Source: Panaeolus papilionaceus (Eukaryota > Basidiomycota > Agaricomycetes > Agaricales). Taken from it: a stretch of 64,000 bases of DNA. Each line of letters begins with the position of its first letter. Within the stretch, counting starts at the first letter, position 1. The notes below the pieces were generated by a model that saw only the letters and a list, made by a program, of their open reading frames with translations, made no database searches and was not told the DNA's origin. The stretch is from positions 3,224,001-3,288,000 of the forward strand of contig JADNRZ010000001.1 of the NCBI GenBank assembly GCA_015501605.1, read 5' to 3'. Positions 24,601-34,975 of this stretch are shown piece after piece. Both the position numbers and the translations under genes were made by a program.

Positions 24601-24698
24601 ATATCAATATTCCACCCCATGGTTGTATTTCTTGAAGCCAGCTCACCTAGAAGCGCTGCTGCCAATTGCAAGCGAGAGAAAGCCACCGTTCCTGCCAT
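21663..24698 (-). CDS. Large low-complexity protein with coiled-coil and poly-Q tail
   Basis: Three exons (24647-24698, 23079-24573, 21663-23016; 2901 nt) give about 966 residues. The start MAGTVAFSRLQLAAALL and the splice LLE|YDNDPDD are in phase. The N-terminal half is Ser/Arg-rich with an NPFGM motif, a second NPFAI and a conserved-looking stretch before and across the second splice (LYGKSLIDDLENRKLQMRSK then QRVFTGDQRPSMMD). The middle has a charged helix (EREMAKLKEIQAQEERDKQE, running into poly-Lys) typical of a coiled coil. The C-terminal third has repeated DSDEDD/DSEDEDKPL acidic elements and ends in a Gln/Met-rich tract. I recognise no catalytic domain. The NPF tripeptides and acidic SDEDD repeats would suit a membrane-trafficking or scaffold role, but this is inference only. 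Confidence 0.75.
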
Positions 24699-25048
24699 GA
24701 TTTAGAACTGGTCCGTGAAGCTGACGATTCCAAGAAATGAAATGAAATGAAATAAAAAGAAAGAAAGAAGGGATATGAACTGAGTAGCAGCTAAACTCAG
24801 GGTCTGACGATACAAACGATGGTGAGGGTGAGATGTAGGTAGTAGTAATAGCAAGGGAAGGAACAAGACAGCAAATTCATCAGTTCAGGGGGTTATGTAA
24901 TAAATTCCTTTAAATCCTATTAATAGTCAGCCTTTTCGGTCTACAGTTCATTCAAACACAGCTTAATGACTTGTTTCAGTCCCAATGCTCATTTTTATTT
25001 AAATAAAAACTACTACGAAAGCACGACAATAAAAGAACTAGGTATAAA
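24699..25048. other. Spacer between ER Hsp90 and the low-complexity gene
   Basis: 350 nt containing the Hsp90 3' flank and the promoter of the gene starting at 24698. It includes a GAAAT microsatellite-like stretch near 24737-24775. No gene is seen. Confidence 0.5.
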
Positions 25049-28000
25049 TTACAATTCATCGTGTTGCACCACGACATTACCATCATCATCAATCTCCTCC
25101 ATCTGGATATCAAGCTTGCCCTTGAGCTCGTCGGGGAGGACGATGCCAGGTTTGCCATCTTCGTCGTACTCTGCCTTGGCAGAGGAATCAGCCTCAGCCT
25201 CCTCCTCATCTTCAGGGCTCGCAACAGGTGGAGCAGGCTTGACATCGACCTTGGTCTGAGCAGTCTCAGAAACACCAAGAGACCTCCTCAATACCCTATC
25301 AACCCGCGTGAAGAAGCTGCAAAAAAAGAAAAGAAACGAATCATCAGCAATCACCTCCAGCATCACATGGAAGACCACTCACTTGTTGGTATCAGCAACA
25401 TCAAAGCCAGAGCGAATCAAAGCGCCATCAATGAGGATAGATGCGACTTCCTTGAGTTCTTCCTCAGCCTCAACATCCCGGTCGTCCTCATCAGTGGGCA
25501 GATCGTTGACCCGTCTCAGGAGACCCTCTATCAATGGAGAGTGGGGGTTGATCTCGAGCACCTTGGCCTTGAGAGCGTATTCATGGAGGATACCGCCTGG
25601 GTGGCTCTTTGCGTTTGATGCGGCTAAAAGATATAATGTTATTCAAGGTTTTCAATGAATAGCAGAGACAGAGATACTCACACATCATCTTTTGAACGTT
25701 GGCAGTGTAACCTCCAGTCTCAGCGACGATAGCGACAGGGCTCTGAACAAGACGGTTCGAGAGAACGACTAGGGAAGTCAAAAATTAGTAAAGCATTCAT
25801 CCCGAAGAATAAAACAGTAGCTCACCATTACGAACAGCATCACCGACCTCCTTCTTCAACCACTCAGTAAGAGGCTTGAATTTCTCCTCGAGTTCCTTTT
25901 GCTGTTGCTTCTCCTCCTCTGCCGAACGCTCTACATTCAGATTTCCAAGGTCAGCAATCATCCTTCCTGCAAGACATCCAAAAACCTTCGATAGGCTCAC
26001 CTTCATCACCAAACTTCAAACCTTGACGAGCAGCATCCTGGAATGGCACGCTCTTCCATTCACGGAGATAGCCAATCAAAATTTCGTCCAAAGGCTCGTT
26101 GAGGAGAAGAACTTCGTAGCCGCGAGCGTGGAGCTTCTCAATGAAGACGCTCTTGGCGAGGTCCTCAGTGGTCTTGCCCATCTCAGAGAGGTAGAAGATT
26201 TGCTTCTGGCCCTTCTTGCGGTTCTCGAGGTACTGCGAAAACTGTATCAGCACCCCAGGTCTCGGGGAAAACACGAAGACACTAACCTGATCAAGAGACG
26301 TATCGTTTCTCTGGTTCGTCGTAAACCTAGCCAACGATACCAACTTATCCCTGTTCTTCGTATCCTCAGCAGCACCAAGCTTAAGCACAGATCCATAAAC
26401 CTCATGCATCTTCTCATACTTCGCCTTATCCTCTCCCTCCGTGATCTTGCTGAAGAGCTGAATCATGCGCTTAACAATGATGCCTTTGAGTTGCTTCAGG
26501 AACTTGTTGGATTGGAGGGTTTCGCGCGAGACGTTGAGGGGGAGATCGTCAGCGTCGATGACGACTTTGACCCAGGAGGCCCATTTGGGGAGCGCGTCGG
26601 CGCCGAGGTCCGAGGTGATGAAGACGCGCTTGACCATGAGTTTGACGTCCTTGGAGATGTAGTCCAGAGGCTTTTGCCAGAAATCGTCGCTCCTGAAGAC
26701 GCAAAGCATCGTTAAGACTTAATGAAAATACGGAATAAAGAAAAAATACGCACAACTTGGATGGGAAGAACAAGAGACCCTTGAATGCAACACCGTCGCC
26801 AGCATCTCCTGAAAAGTGGTGCCATGCAAGAGGGGGCTTCTCAAAGTCCTTGAATGTAGCCTTGTAGAAGAGGTTGTACTCCGCCTCAGTGATGTTCTTA
26901 GGATCACTATAAATTGAAACGCCCAACATCAGTCACCACTCATGTAAAAATGACTTGAAGTGCACATACCGAGCCCAAAGAGGGGGTTGTCCGTTCAAAT
27001 GTGTCCATTGTTCCTTGGTGACAGTCTTCATAATGGGCGCGGGCTTCTCCTTCTCAGCCTCCTCCTTTGCCTCCTCCTCCTTAACAATCTCCTCAATAAT
27101 AGCCTCGTCGTCGTCCTCTGGCTTCTTCTCTGCATCCTTGGTCTCTGCATCCTCCTCAGCAGCCTTCTTCTCCTTTGCGGCCTCAGCTGCGGCGGCGGTA
27201 GCTTCTTCATCTTCGACCTCTTCATTCCAGCGCTCAAACAGGTAGATAGGGAATGTAGTAGAGAACGCAGAGTGCTTGTGTCTAAACTCCTCGTCAGCAT
27301 CAATCCCAACAACAGATACGGAACAGAAACATACACAAGCCCCGAAAGTGCCGCCTCATCCAAATAGTCAAGCGCATCTTGCTTAAGCCTCAATGTAATC
27401 TCCGTTCCTCGTCCAATCGTGTTGCCTCTTGGGTCAGGGTACACCTCGAAGGTGCTATCATCAGCAGAGGATGAGAAGATGTGTTGAACGGGGTTGGGGT
27501 TCTTGGGGGTTGCTGGGGGAACAGAAGCAACCTCGACACTGTCGGCAACGAGGAAGCTGCTGTAGAAACCGAGACCGAAGGCACCGATGAGGTTGCCTTG
27601 GGCGACTTTGTCCGATCCTTCAGCTTTGGCTAGGAAGTCTGAGGTGCCGGATTTTGCGAGGGTACCCTAGGAAAAGGCGAGTTTTGAGTTTTAATATTCG
27701 AATGAGAGCGAATAAAATGAGCAGGAGACATACGAGGTTAGTTGTGAGTTCCTCTGGGGACATGCCAATACCCGTGTCGGCGATAACAAGTCGTCCGCCT
27801 TTGCCATCCTCGTCTTTGATAGCTTTAATGGTGATGTTGAGTGGCTGCGAGCCATCGTAGATGCTCTTGTCAGTCAAGGCAAGAATGCGCAGTTTCTCGA
27901 TAGCGTCGTTGGCGTTAGAAATTAGTTCTCGAAGGAAGATTTCTTGATGAGAGTAAAGACTGATGAATGTTAGCTATAACTCAACCCGACCGGGTGGAAA

Positions 28001-28201
28001 CGAAACATACCTGTTAATAACAATCTTTCGGAGTCTCGCAACGTCACTCTATAAAGCAGAATACATTAGCCAATACGCTCAGAGTAACCTCCATCATCAA
28101 CCCACCTGGTAAGAGTGTTTTGAACCAGAGGCCTTGTCCTCTGCGAACGCCCCCGAAGACAATACAAACAGCGACACAAGTACCGGTCTTAGCAAACGCA
28201 T
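25049..28201 (-). CDS. ER-resident Hsp90 chaperone (GRP94/endoplasmin type)
   Basis: Hsp90 chaperone of the ER lumen. The start at 28201 begins a signal peptide (MRLLRPVLVSLFVLSSGAFA), and the C terminus is VVQHDEL, a canonical ER-retrieval signal. Across about ten exons the ATPase domain has SHQEIFLRELISNANDA, IADTGIGMSPEEL (nucleotide-binding loop) and GAFGLGFYSSFLVAD. A long Glu/Lys-rich charged linker follows (near 27050-27220), then TKEQWTHLNGQPPLW, DDLPLNVSRETLQSNKFL and the C-terminal dimerisation region. The Glu of the RELISNA segment and the GxxGxG lid glycines are present, so it should be active. It is expected to fold secretory and membrane proteins. Upstream heat-shock and UPR-like elements fit induction by folding stress. 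Confidence 0.96.
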
Positions 28202-28401
28202 ATTGAACGTTGACGACCCTCAACCAATAGTATCCTTGCTAACAAGATCCAAACCGAGTCCGAATGACAATCAACAAGGCAGTGTCAAGACGGGATCGTC
28301 AGTGGGACGCGCAAGTAAAATGTAAAAACAACGGTGGCAAAATGTGGGGATAAGGGAATATAAATTTCAAGACCTATAAGAAGGTTCGTCGGATGCTTGA
28401 G

Positions 28402-28424
28402 GAACGGTAAGGAACGCGCGCGAA
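28402..28424 (-). promoter_or_regulatory. Step-type heat-shock element upstream of ER Hsp90
   Basis: Three GAA triplets at 28402, 28412 and 28422 are spaced exactly 10 nt apart (GAA-N7-GAA-N7-GAA). This is the arrangement called a step-type HSE, known in yeast to bind Hsf1. It lies about 200 nt upstream of the Hsp90 start codon at 28201. The orientation does not matter much for such elements. The spacing is seen directly; binding is inferred. Confidence 0.55.
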
Positions 28425-28432
28425 TCTTTGGG

Positions 28433-28440
28433 TGACGTGT
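28433..28440 (-). promoter_or_regulatory. UPRE-like site (TGACGTGT) upstream of ER Hsp90
   Basis: The octamer TGACGTGT, continuing as CA to form a near-palindrome, matches the TGACGTG core bound by Hac1/XBP1-type bZIP factors of the unfolded protein response. It is 9 nt beyond the heat-shock element and about 235 nt upstream of the ER chaperone start. An ACGTG core is short enough to occur by chance. Confidence 0.45.
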
Positions 28441-29040
28441 CATTTTGCGTGGCCATTTCTCAGGTCGCCAGCTGAGCAAGGAACATCCTTGATCTTTAGC
28501 AACTCGTGATCGCGGTTTTACCGAAATAACATCCTTTGCATCAGTGATTCTTGTCAGTTGACTCTAGCTTTGAATTATTTTATCGCTGGCAATTGGACCC
28601 AGGCGCTGAAGAAGCGTTAAAATAGGGGTTCGTGTGTAAGTTTGGTCTCGGGCATCCCACACAGCTGGACGACGTACACAACGAGAAGCAGCTCATCGCA
28701 AACTACATAGCCCAGATGTTAACACGGAACTTGATTTGCCCAGATGATGCTCGAGAGATAGGGGAGAATTTCATTTACAGGACATGATATGATGAAGTAT
28801 TCCCTAAAGCGGCATAAAATCCTACAGGACCCTCAGGACCTAACTCTCTCAGCTGCATTAACTCCCAGTTGGCATGGAATACGTGGAGGTCAAAAACGCC
28901 CAACCTGCCTAACGTCAACCTTGTTGTTGATACACACCAACGATGTCGCCGACGGGTTTCAGCGTAGCCACAGACGAGGTATACTGATATGTAATGAAAG
29001 GCACGCACAATAAACCCTTGCAATTATATGTCATACCAAC
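28441..29040. other. Spacer beyond the Hsp90 promoter
   Basis: About 600 nt without a supported gene. The 3' flank of the minus-strand gene ending at 29041 lies here. Open frame 28775-29023 has no motif. Confidence 0.45.
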
Positions 29041-30736
29041 TCAACCCGCCGCAGCCCGGGTGAAACGCACATCGGTCTTCGGGTCGTCCTCCGTTTTTCC
29101 AGAAGGCAGGCCTTCATTATTCTAATCAATCAGAAAAACAAGAAAGCATGGCAAACTCGCTCACCGAAGCATCTTTTCGCCCACGACATAGCTTGCCCTA
29201 CTGTTCTCATCAACGATACCCTAAATGACGTATGTACATGATCACTGGTCTTGGTCTAATTCGGAGCCTTTTCGCTATCTCTAAGTAGACCTCGTCGGCG
29301 TGGTTCAAAAGGTGCCGCATAAGATCACAGGCGTTCTGAATTAGCGCCAGACGCCTCATGCCACGCATGAAGGAGCTCTCAATTCGGGCTTCTTACCATT
29401 CGTCTTGTGAAAATCAATGTATTTGATACATGATACATGAGCAATAAGTAAACAAGTTGAACCTGGTTTTTATAAGTACTCTATACTTACACTATAACGT
29501 CCCAGTGAATTATCGAGTAACCAAACAAACGAATATAGACATATCGCCTTTGAACACTCATCCAGACTAAGATCTAGTCTAGCTCCACTGCACGGGGGGT
29601 TCGGGCGACCGTATAAGACTGTCCAAGACATGGTCGATAAAAACCCTTTCAATGGTCCCTCCCTTCCAGACCCCAAGCACCCACCCTTTCAGTCGTCGTC
29701 TTTGGAACTTAGCCAGCTTAACATAGTGCTTCCACTGCAGAAAGCAATGTTGGTCCAGATCAGTGCCCATGCATTACATTCCAAGTTAACTCGAACCCGA
29801 AGCGCTGGTGTTCGAACGGTCCGACGAGATCGATGTATCCGGTCGATGACACCGATGACCGCCGAGTTGGACACCCCACGGAAGAAAACAAACCACTCAA
29901 GCTCGTTTCGTTTGAGATACGAAAATCGTCCGACACTGTTCGGCGTATGCGCATTGTTATGGTCGTATGTCCTTGTCGAAGAGTTGGACTGAGTTTTTTT
30001 TTTTTTTTTTTAGGGGACAGGTACCGAGGCTCAGGATGTTTCAAGTATGTCGATGTCGCCGGATGTGAGCACGCCGCACGAAAAAGGTAGTCCCTAATGA
30101 GATTCGAATGTATCAATGACGCATGTAGCGCACTCCTATATGATTGTAGCTTGGATCCAGAGTGCCACAATGGTCAAAATAGTGTCATCTTGCCAACCTT
30201 CCGACCGTAAATCGAGCCGGCGCCCCGGCGCCTAACCGGGATCTTGAAGCGCCGGTTTTTGGATGTTGGCACACCTGTCTCCAATTCGAACTCTAACCAA
30301 AAGACGCCCTCAGGCCGCGACTCCGCAAGAAAAAAAAAAAAAAAGGTGCTATGCCGCCTGTAATTCAATCAGCATTCTGACTTCGAAACTAGCTAGAAAC
30401 ATCAAATAAAACATACCATAGCTCGCAATGAAGGTGTGCAAGTAGTTGAAAGCCACGGCGAAGCGTTGGGGCTATGATAGTATAAATAAATGATGAGCCA
30501 CTGCGATCGCCCCAAAGAGTGATTGGACAATAGGTACCTTCGAAAGAGCCGCATAGCCCACGATGTCAGGAACTTCACCATCTTTCGGTTTTCCCCTTAT
30601 CGGATTGTGTTAGTTTCAGTTGTCATCGAAAACAATTTAAAAGACATAATACTAACTCACTAATCCTTTGGCTCCAGTGTTTTCCCGCAGTGTGAGATTC
30701 CCATGTATGACGAAGCTCAGCCTCAGTTAGCCCCAT
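29041..30736 (-). pseudogene. Unrecognised multi-exon gene, apparently interrupted
   Basis: Short exons on the minus strand look truly coding. From 30736: MGLTEAELRHTWESHTAG... continuing into GEVPDIVGYAALSK (exon about 30538-30595) and PQRFAVAFNYLHTFIASY (30417-30471), with GT...AG junctions. About 1 kb further on, an exon at 29291-29392 gives RGMRRLALIQNACDLMRHLL, followed by GIVDENSRASYVVGEKML (29165-29220) and a final exon near 29041-29121. The intervening kilobase, far larger than other introns here, contains a decayed FunK1 fragment. The phase of the last exon is not consistent with its most protein-like frame. I do not recognise the family. It is either a gene broken by insertion or one gene plus another relic. 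Confidence 0.45.
29840..30150 (-). pseudogene. Decayed N-terminal fragment of a FunK1 kinase gene
   Basis: The fragment aligns with the N-terminal region of the intact FunK1 gene at 33780-33990. Its CVIDTFESH matches CTIDTFEAH, and NSVQLFDKD...VGRFSYLK matches NSVKLFERDK...VGRFAHF. It contains a stop directly after the first block, and an 18-nt A run (minus strand, 29994-30011) interrupts the homology where the intact gene has CCCAGAACTC. No kinase catalytic motifs follow. It sits between the exons of the gene annotated at 29041-30736. Confidence 0.72.
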
Positions 30737-31342
30737 TTCGGCCACGTTGTATGATCGGATCGACTACGAGGTTAGAGCGAAGAAACGAGCATCGAGGTGA
30801 GCGCATTGGGTACATTTCGCATGCTATGTTGCAGAGGACCATGTTCTTGGCATTTGGATTGTCATGGGTCATGTCGGTAGAGGCTCTTAGCGAACAGAGA
30901 CGAGAGTAATAGTAGATAGTCGTAGCGATGACTGGAAGCAGTTATCGAGAATGAGGCTATGTTAACGTTCGACATGATAGATACAGGGGCCTTTTATAGG
31001 GTAACCCGAATCAGAGAGGCGTGCCATCCCAGAGGCTGACGGTATGCCTGAAGTCAGCCTAGAGTCGATCGATGAGCTGAAAATCGTGATTGTCAGCCGC
31101 CACGCGCCACCTATGCCGAAGCGCAGCTGACGCCTCACTATAGAGCAAATGAGAGTGGAGAACACGATGTGGGGGGAGGAGGTTTGACAACAAAGAACGA
31201 GATAAATAAATAAGACTATAAGACTATATCATACTAGATACAGATGACGAACAACACAACGGTTCCTCCACCGCCCCGCCAGGCAGACCGAGCTTCACCA
31301 GCGATAGTCTACTTCCCAGCCTCTTGCACAAACCGGTCCTAT
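30737..31342. other. Intergenic region between the broken gene and FunK1
   Basis: No gene is supported. It contains the upstream region of the gene starting at 30736 and the 3' flank of the FunK1 kinase, which ends at 31343. A small open frame at 30962-31165 (minus strand) has no motif. Confidence 0.45.
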
Positions 31343-34331
31343 TTACTCATTATCATGAGACTGCACTTTGGACAGCGGCTCCACCTTCACAGAACCCCAT
31401 TTATCACGTCTAGAATCAAGAACACTGATGAATTGCCAGAAGCGGTTGTGTACACCCGCGTAGGTGTTCGGATCTCCAACATTGCTTTTGCGCTGGAGAT
31501 ATGCGCAGTAGAGATCATGCCCCAATTGAGGTACATATTTGGAAAAAAGGGCCAGATCAGTTCGGTAGGATCGCTTGAGAGATTCGTCACCGTGTCGTAA
31601 CAGATTTTTGCGAGCAATTGATGTCCGTGAGTCAAGCTGGAAGTAGCCAGATGCAGCATCAGACGAAGGGCGATGAAAAACACGGCGCGTAGTGATCCAC
31701 GAGATAATCCACCAGAGTGATTCGAGTTCGTGTTGAGGGGTATGAACAAGAGGAATCTTTTGCTGGAGGACGTTCGTACTCCCTCCAATGTCAGACAGTG
31801 ACTCTTCGCTGCTTTCAAATGGATGCGCTTTTGGACGTGAAGGTGGCGATTGATAGAATGTTTCCCCGCTTCGCATTTCGACAGCCATAAAGTTCATTGT
31901 ACCCTAGACGCGGACTGAGTGCATGAACCCATGATATGAATGTATTTTTACTTACAGTTTTAGGTTCGTAAGTGCCTTGCCAGGTTGGAAATCGTTGGGC
32001 ATACTCCAAATCACCGAGTTTGCCGACCAACCCATCTGATGTCCGCAAGGCAAGTATATTGCCAGTGCTAATGTCTCGATGAACCCAGCCTGCTAGAAAC
32101 ATCAAGCGAAGTGCTGCATAATGCAGAGAATTACAAGGTGTGACAAATTTTGGGCAGGGGGCGAACATACCGACTAGGATTTGTTTCAGAACATCCATGA
32201 CTTCCCCGACGGTAGACAAGTTGTGCAAGCACTCGCCACGCTGAGCCTGAACAGAGAAGCACCGGCGCCTAGGGGTAAATGGACGAATATCTCCCAATTT
32301 ACTCTTCGCCGTCCGAGTATCCTCTGGGATCGGTGTAGCCCGCTGGCTATTAGGGTGACTAGTTCGAGCCAACCCAGCTAATTGATCTGGGCTATAGAGC
32401 AGCTCTTCATCCAATGTAGTGAAAAGGTCCGGACGATCCCATGAGTCCTTTGCCACACCACGAATAGGAACACCAGCATGGTGGTGGCTGATCGTAAGGA
32501 AGAGCTCCTCGAATTTGTCTCCGTCTAGGTAACATGAAATGACCGACAACGCTTCTTCGTGCATCCTTTCCGCTTTTTTTAACTGCTCTTCTGATCGTGC
32601 TGACCCCGCCTCAAAGTCATTATCGGATCCAACATCGCTATTCTCCTCGAGAACATCAATGAGAGCCAGTCGAGGATCCAAGCGCCAGTCGGGGTTGTTT
32701 GCAAACTCCCTGATGTCCTTGAAGAGGCTGTCTTGTATTTCAGCTTCGGTGGTTGCTGTACTATCCAGCCAGACATCCTTGAGAACCATCCGACGTGAAG
32801 AGGCTTTGGTGGGAGCACCGGCTTCGTTGGACATAACCCCTACAACTTCCCAAACCCGAGTCATGCGACCAGTCATCTTCAGTGGCCGTGGCTCGAATAT
32901 GGGCCGAATGGTTCTGAAGTAGAGGGATGGAGTATTCCCCTCCTGTGGTATCTCATATACGTAGGGACCGTTAGGGAGGCGAGTCACTCGTTCATCATAA
33001 CCCAACTCTTGCTGGGTCGCGAATTGGAGAGACATCAACACAGAGACGAGACGCCTTGGATCCTGGCAGTTACTCTTTAGTTCACATTACCAACAGAGAT
33101 TAAACACATAATCATACCGCTTCGAAGCTGAAACTCTGAGATTTGACGCAATGAGATCGTGAAAAGTACCAGAGGCTGACATGACTGCCTTCAATCGTAA
33201 TCTGTTGCTGGCTTCAGTATCTGGACAGTGATCGGAACAAAACATAAATCACGTACACCGTATATCCAAGTCCTACGGACATCATCATGCATGATTTGAT
33301 GAGCTGCTGAGAGGATCTGTTGGCGGTTCTGAAGAAGCAGCAAACAATGTTAGAAGAATTTTGAGTAACAAGCAACTCAGACTGACCTGCGCGACACCTT
33401 GATTGTCACCTTTTTTCTTGAATTCCATCGGAACAACAACCTCGGAGACATGGATGCGCTGCTCTGCTTGGGCCTTGATTTCATCGACAGCCTCAGAGGA
33501 TTTAGGCTCGCTTTTGTCGACGGGCTGCGAGGGTTTGGACTCACGTCCTTCAACAACGGGTTGAGACTTCTTTTTCTTGGAGGAAGATTTGGACTTCCTC
33601 TCCTTCACTGGCTTGCGGGCTTGATCTGCTGCATCCTCCCCCTTGCGCCAGAAGCAGGCGTCTATCCGGTTGTCTGTCCCTTCTATGTCGGATTTCAAGC
33701 GGGTCTCAGGACAGCTTTTCATCTTCAACCCGTTTGACGTGCGGTTGCCAAAAGTTTGAAGGCCAATGACGTCGGAGATAGGACACAGAGGCGAAAATGT
33801 TAGTGCTTCGTTCGATCCTCTGGCACCTCGTCTAAAATGGGCGAATCGTCCGACATCGTTCTCTGTCGCCTTGTCCCTTTCAAAGAGCTTGACTGAGTTC
33901 TGGGAGAGGGCATCAAGACATGCGTCGACGTCGTCGGCTGTGGGTAGGAAAGGGAGGTAATGCGCTTCGAATGTATCGATCGTGCATGTTAGGAACTCGT
34001 CGCTGTTGTGTTGGGCAATATATTGTCGCAGCTCTGTGGTGCGAAACGATGCGGATACGGCCTTTGAGGAACGGGGCGTGTGCCTGTTTCAAGAAAAGTT
34101 AATGCAATGTCGCAACAAAATACGCGCGAGCGACTTACTGTGGAAGCTTGGTGGTCTCTCTTCGGGGGGAACTGATTGGTGTGCTGCGAATCGAAGTGTG
34201 ATTACAAGATCTTAACCTGAGAGAGGAGAATGAACGTACATTGGCGGAGACTTAGGTGGCATATCTAGATCTGAATCTATGGAGTCTATGTCCGAGTCTG
34301 ACGCCAGGGAAAAGTCGGCTAGTTGCACCAT
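31343..34331 (-). CDS. FunK1 fungal-type protein kinase
   Basis: FunK1 kinases are a eukaryotic-kinase-like family expanded in Agaricomycetes. The start at 34331 (MVQLADFSLASDSDIDSIDS) leads through exons 34240-34331 and two more into a family-specific N-terminal domain (TIDTFEAHYLPFL, CPISDVIGLQTFG) with a Lys/Ser-rich insert (KERKSKSSSKKKK). After that come AHQIMHDDVRRTWIYG, ITIEGSHVSLWYFSRSH and LQFATQQELGYDERVTRL. The catalytic loop HRDISTGNIL is intact, and the metal-binding position reads GDLEYAQRF in place of DFG, as usual in FunK1. The C-lobe has GTMNFMAVEM and ELESLWWIISW. The stop is at 31343. It is probably an active Ser/Thr kinase of unknown target. Confidence 0.93.
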
Positions 34332-34975
34332 TTTGAAGGTAGCTTAGTCGAGATTAAATATGGTTTAGTTGAAGGAACTGGTCTGAGTCTACTGGTTTCG
34401 ATCTTTTCAGCCTCTCCTATGTAAAATTTTATACGATCGGTCCTGCGGAAAATGCCGATTGAGCCTTGCAAACTTTAGAGTAAGCACTCAATGCACACCG
34501 CAGGTGTTGACGGACATAGTTTTGTGGTATGCGTTCCGGGGTTCAGAAAATATCAATACCCCGCCCGCTCTAGAAACGCTCAAAAAATCACCTTCCGCTA
34601 CGTTCAATCACCCTTTCGCGCCTTGAAAAATTCCAGTCGATGACCTCCTTCGCAACATCAACGATATAATGCGGGAATTCTGGAAGACGAGATCAATTCG
34701 TTAGTCCAGCCTCGGGATTCAATACCCGCGCTGTCCTCAAACGCAGCCGCAATTTGGAAAATCTGGGGAATGTCTAAAATTACTCACGTTACTAGCTGGA
34801 CCGTAACCGTGGCCGTGGCTCTCCAAAGCTGAAATTTCGTAATCATCTTTGCCTGCGTTGTAACTTGTCCTCTTGGTTATCATGCTATGCCATATGTTTT
34901 CGTATATGTCAGATACTATGTCATTATTACCATGATTGATTCGATGAATAATTTTACAAGTAGGACGAAATGAGC
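34332..34975. other. Spacer between FunK1 and the WW/FF gene
   Basis: About 640 nt holding the FunK1 promoter and the 3' flank of the next gene. No coding signal or named element was recognised. Confidence 0.45.

Noticed and set aside
25876..26715. 279-residue open frame on the plus strand
   Set aside because: It is antisense to highly conserved Hsp90 exons and has no motif of its own.
29994..30344. T and A runs bounding a 320-nt segment as a possible retroelement insertion
   Set aside because: No target-site duplication or element-like sequence was found, and homology to FunK1 continues on the far side of the A run, so simple homopolymer expansion is more likely.
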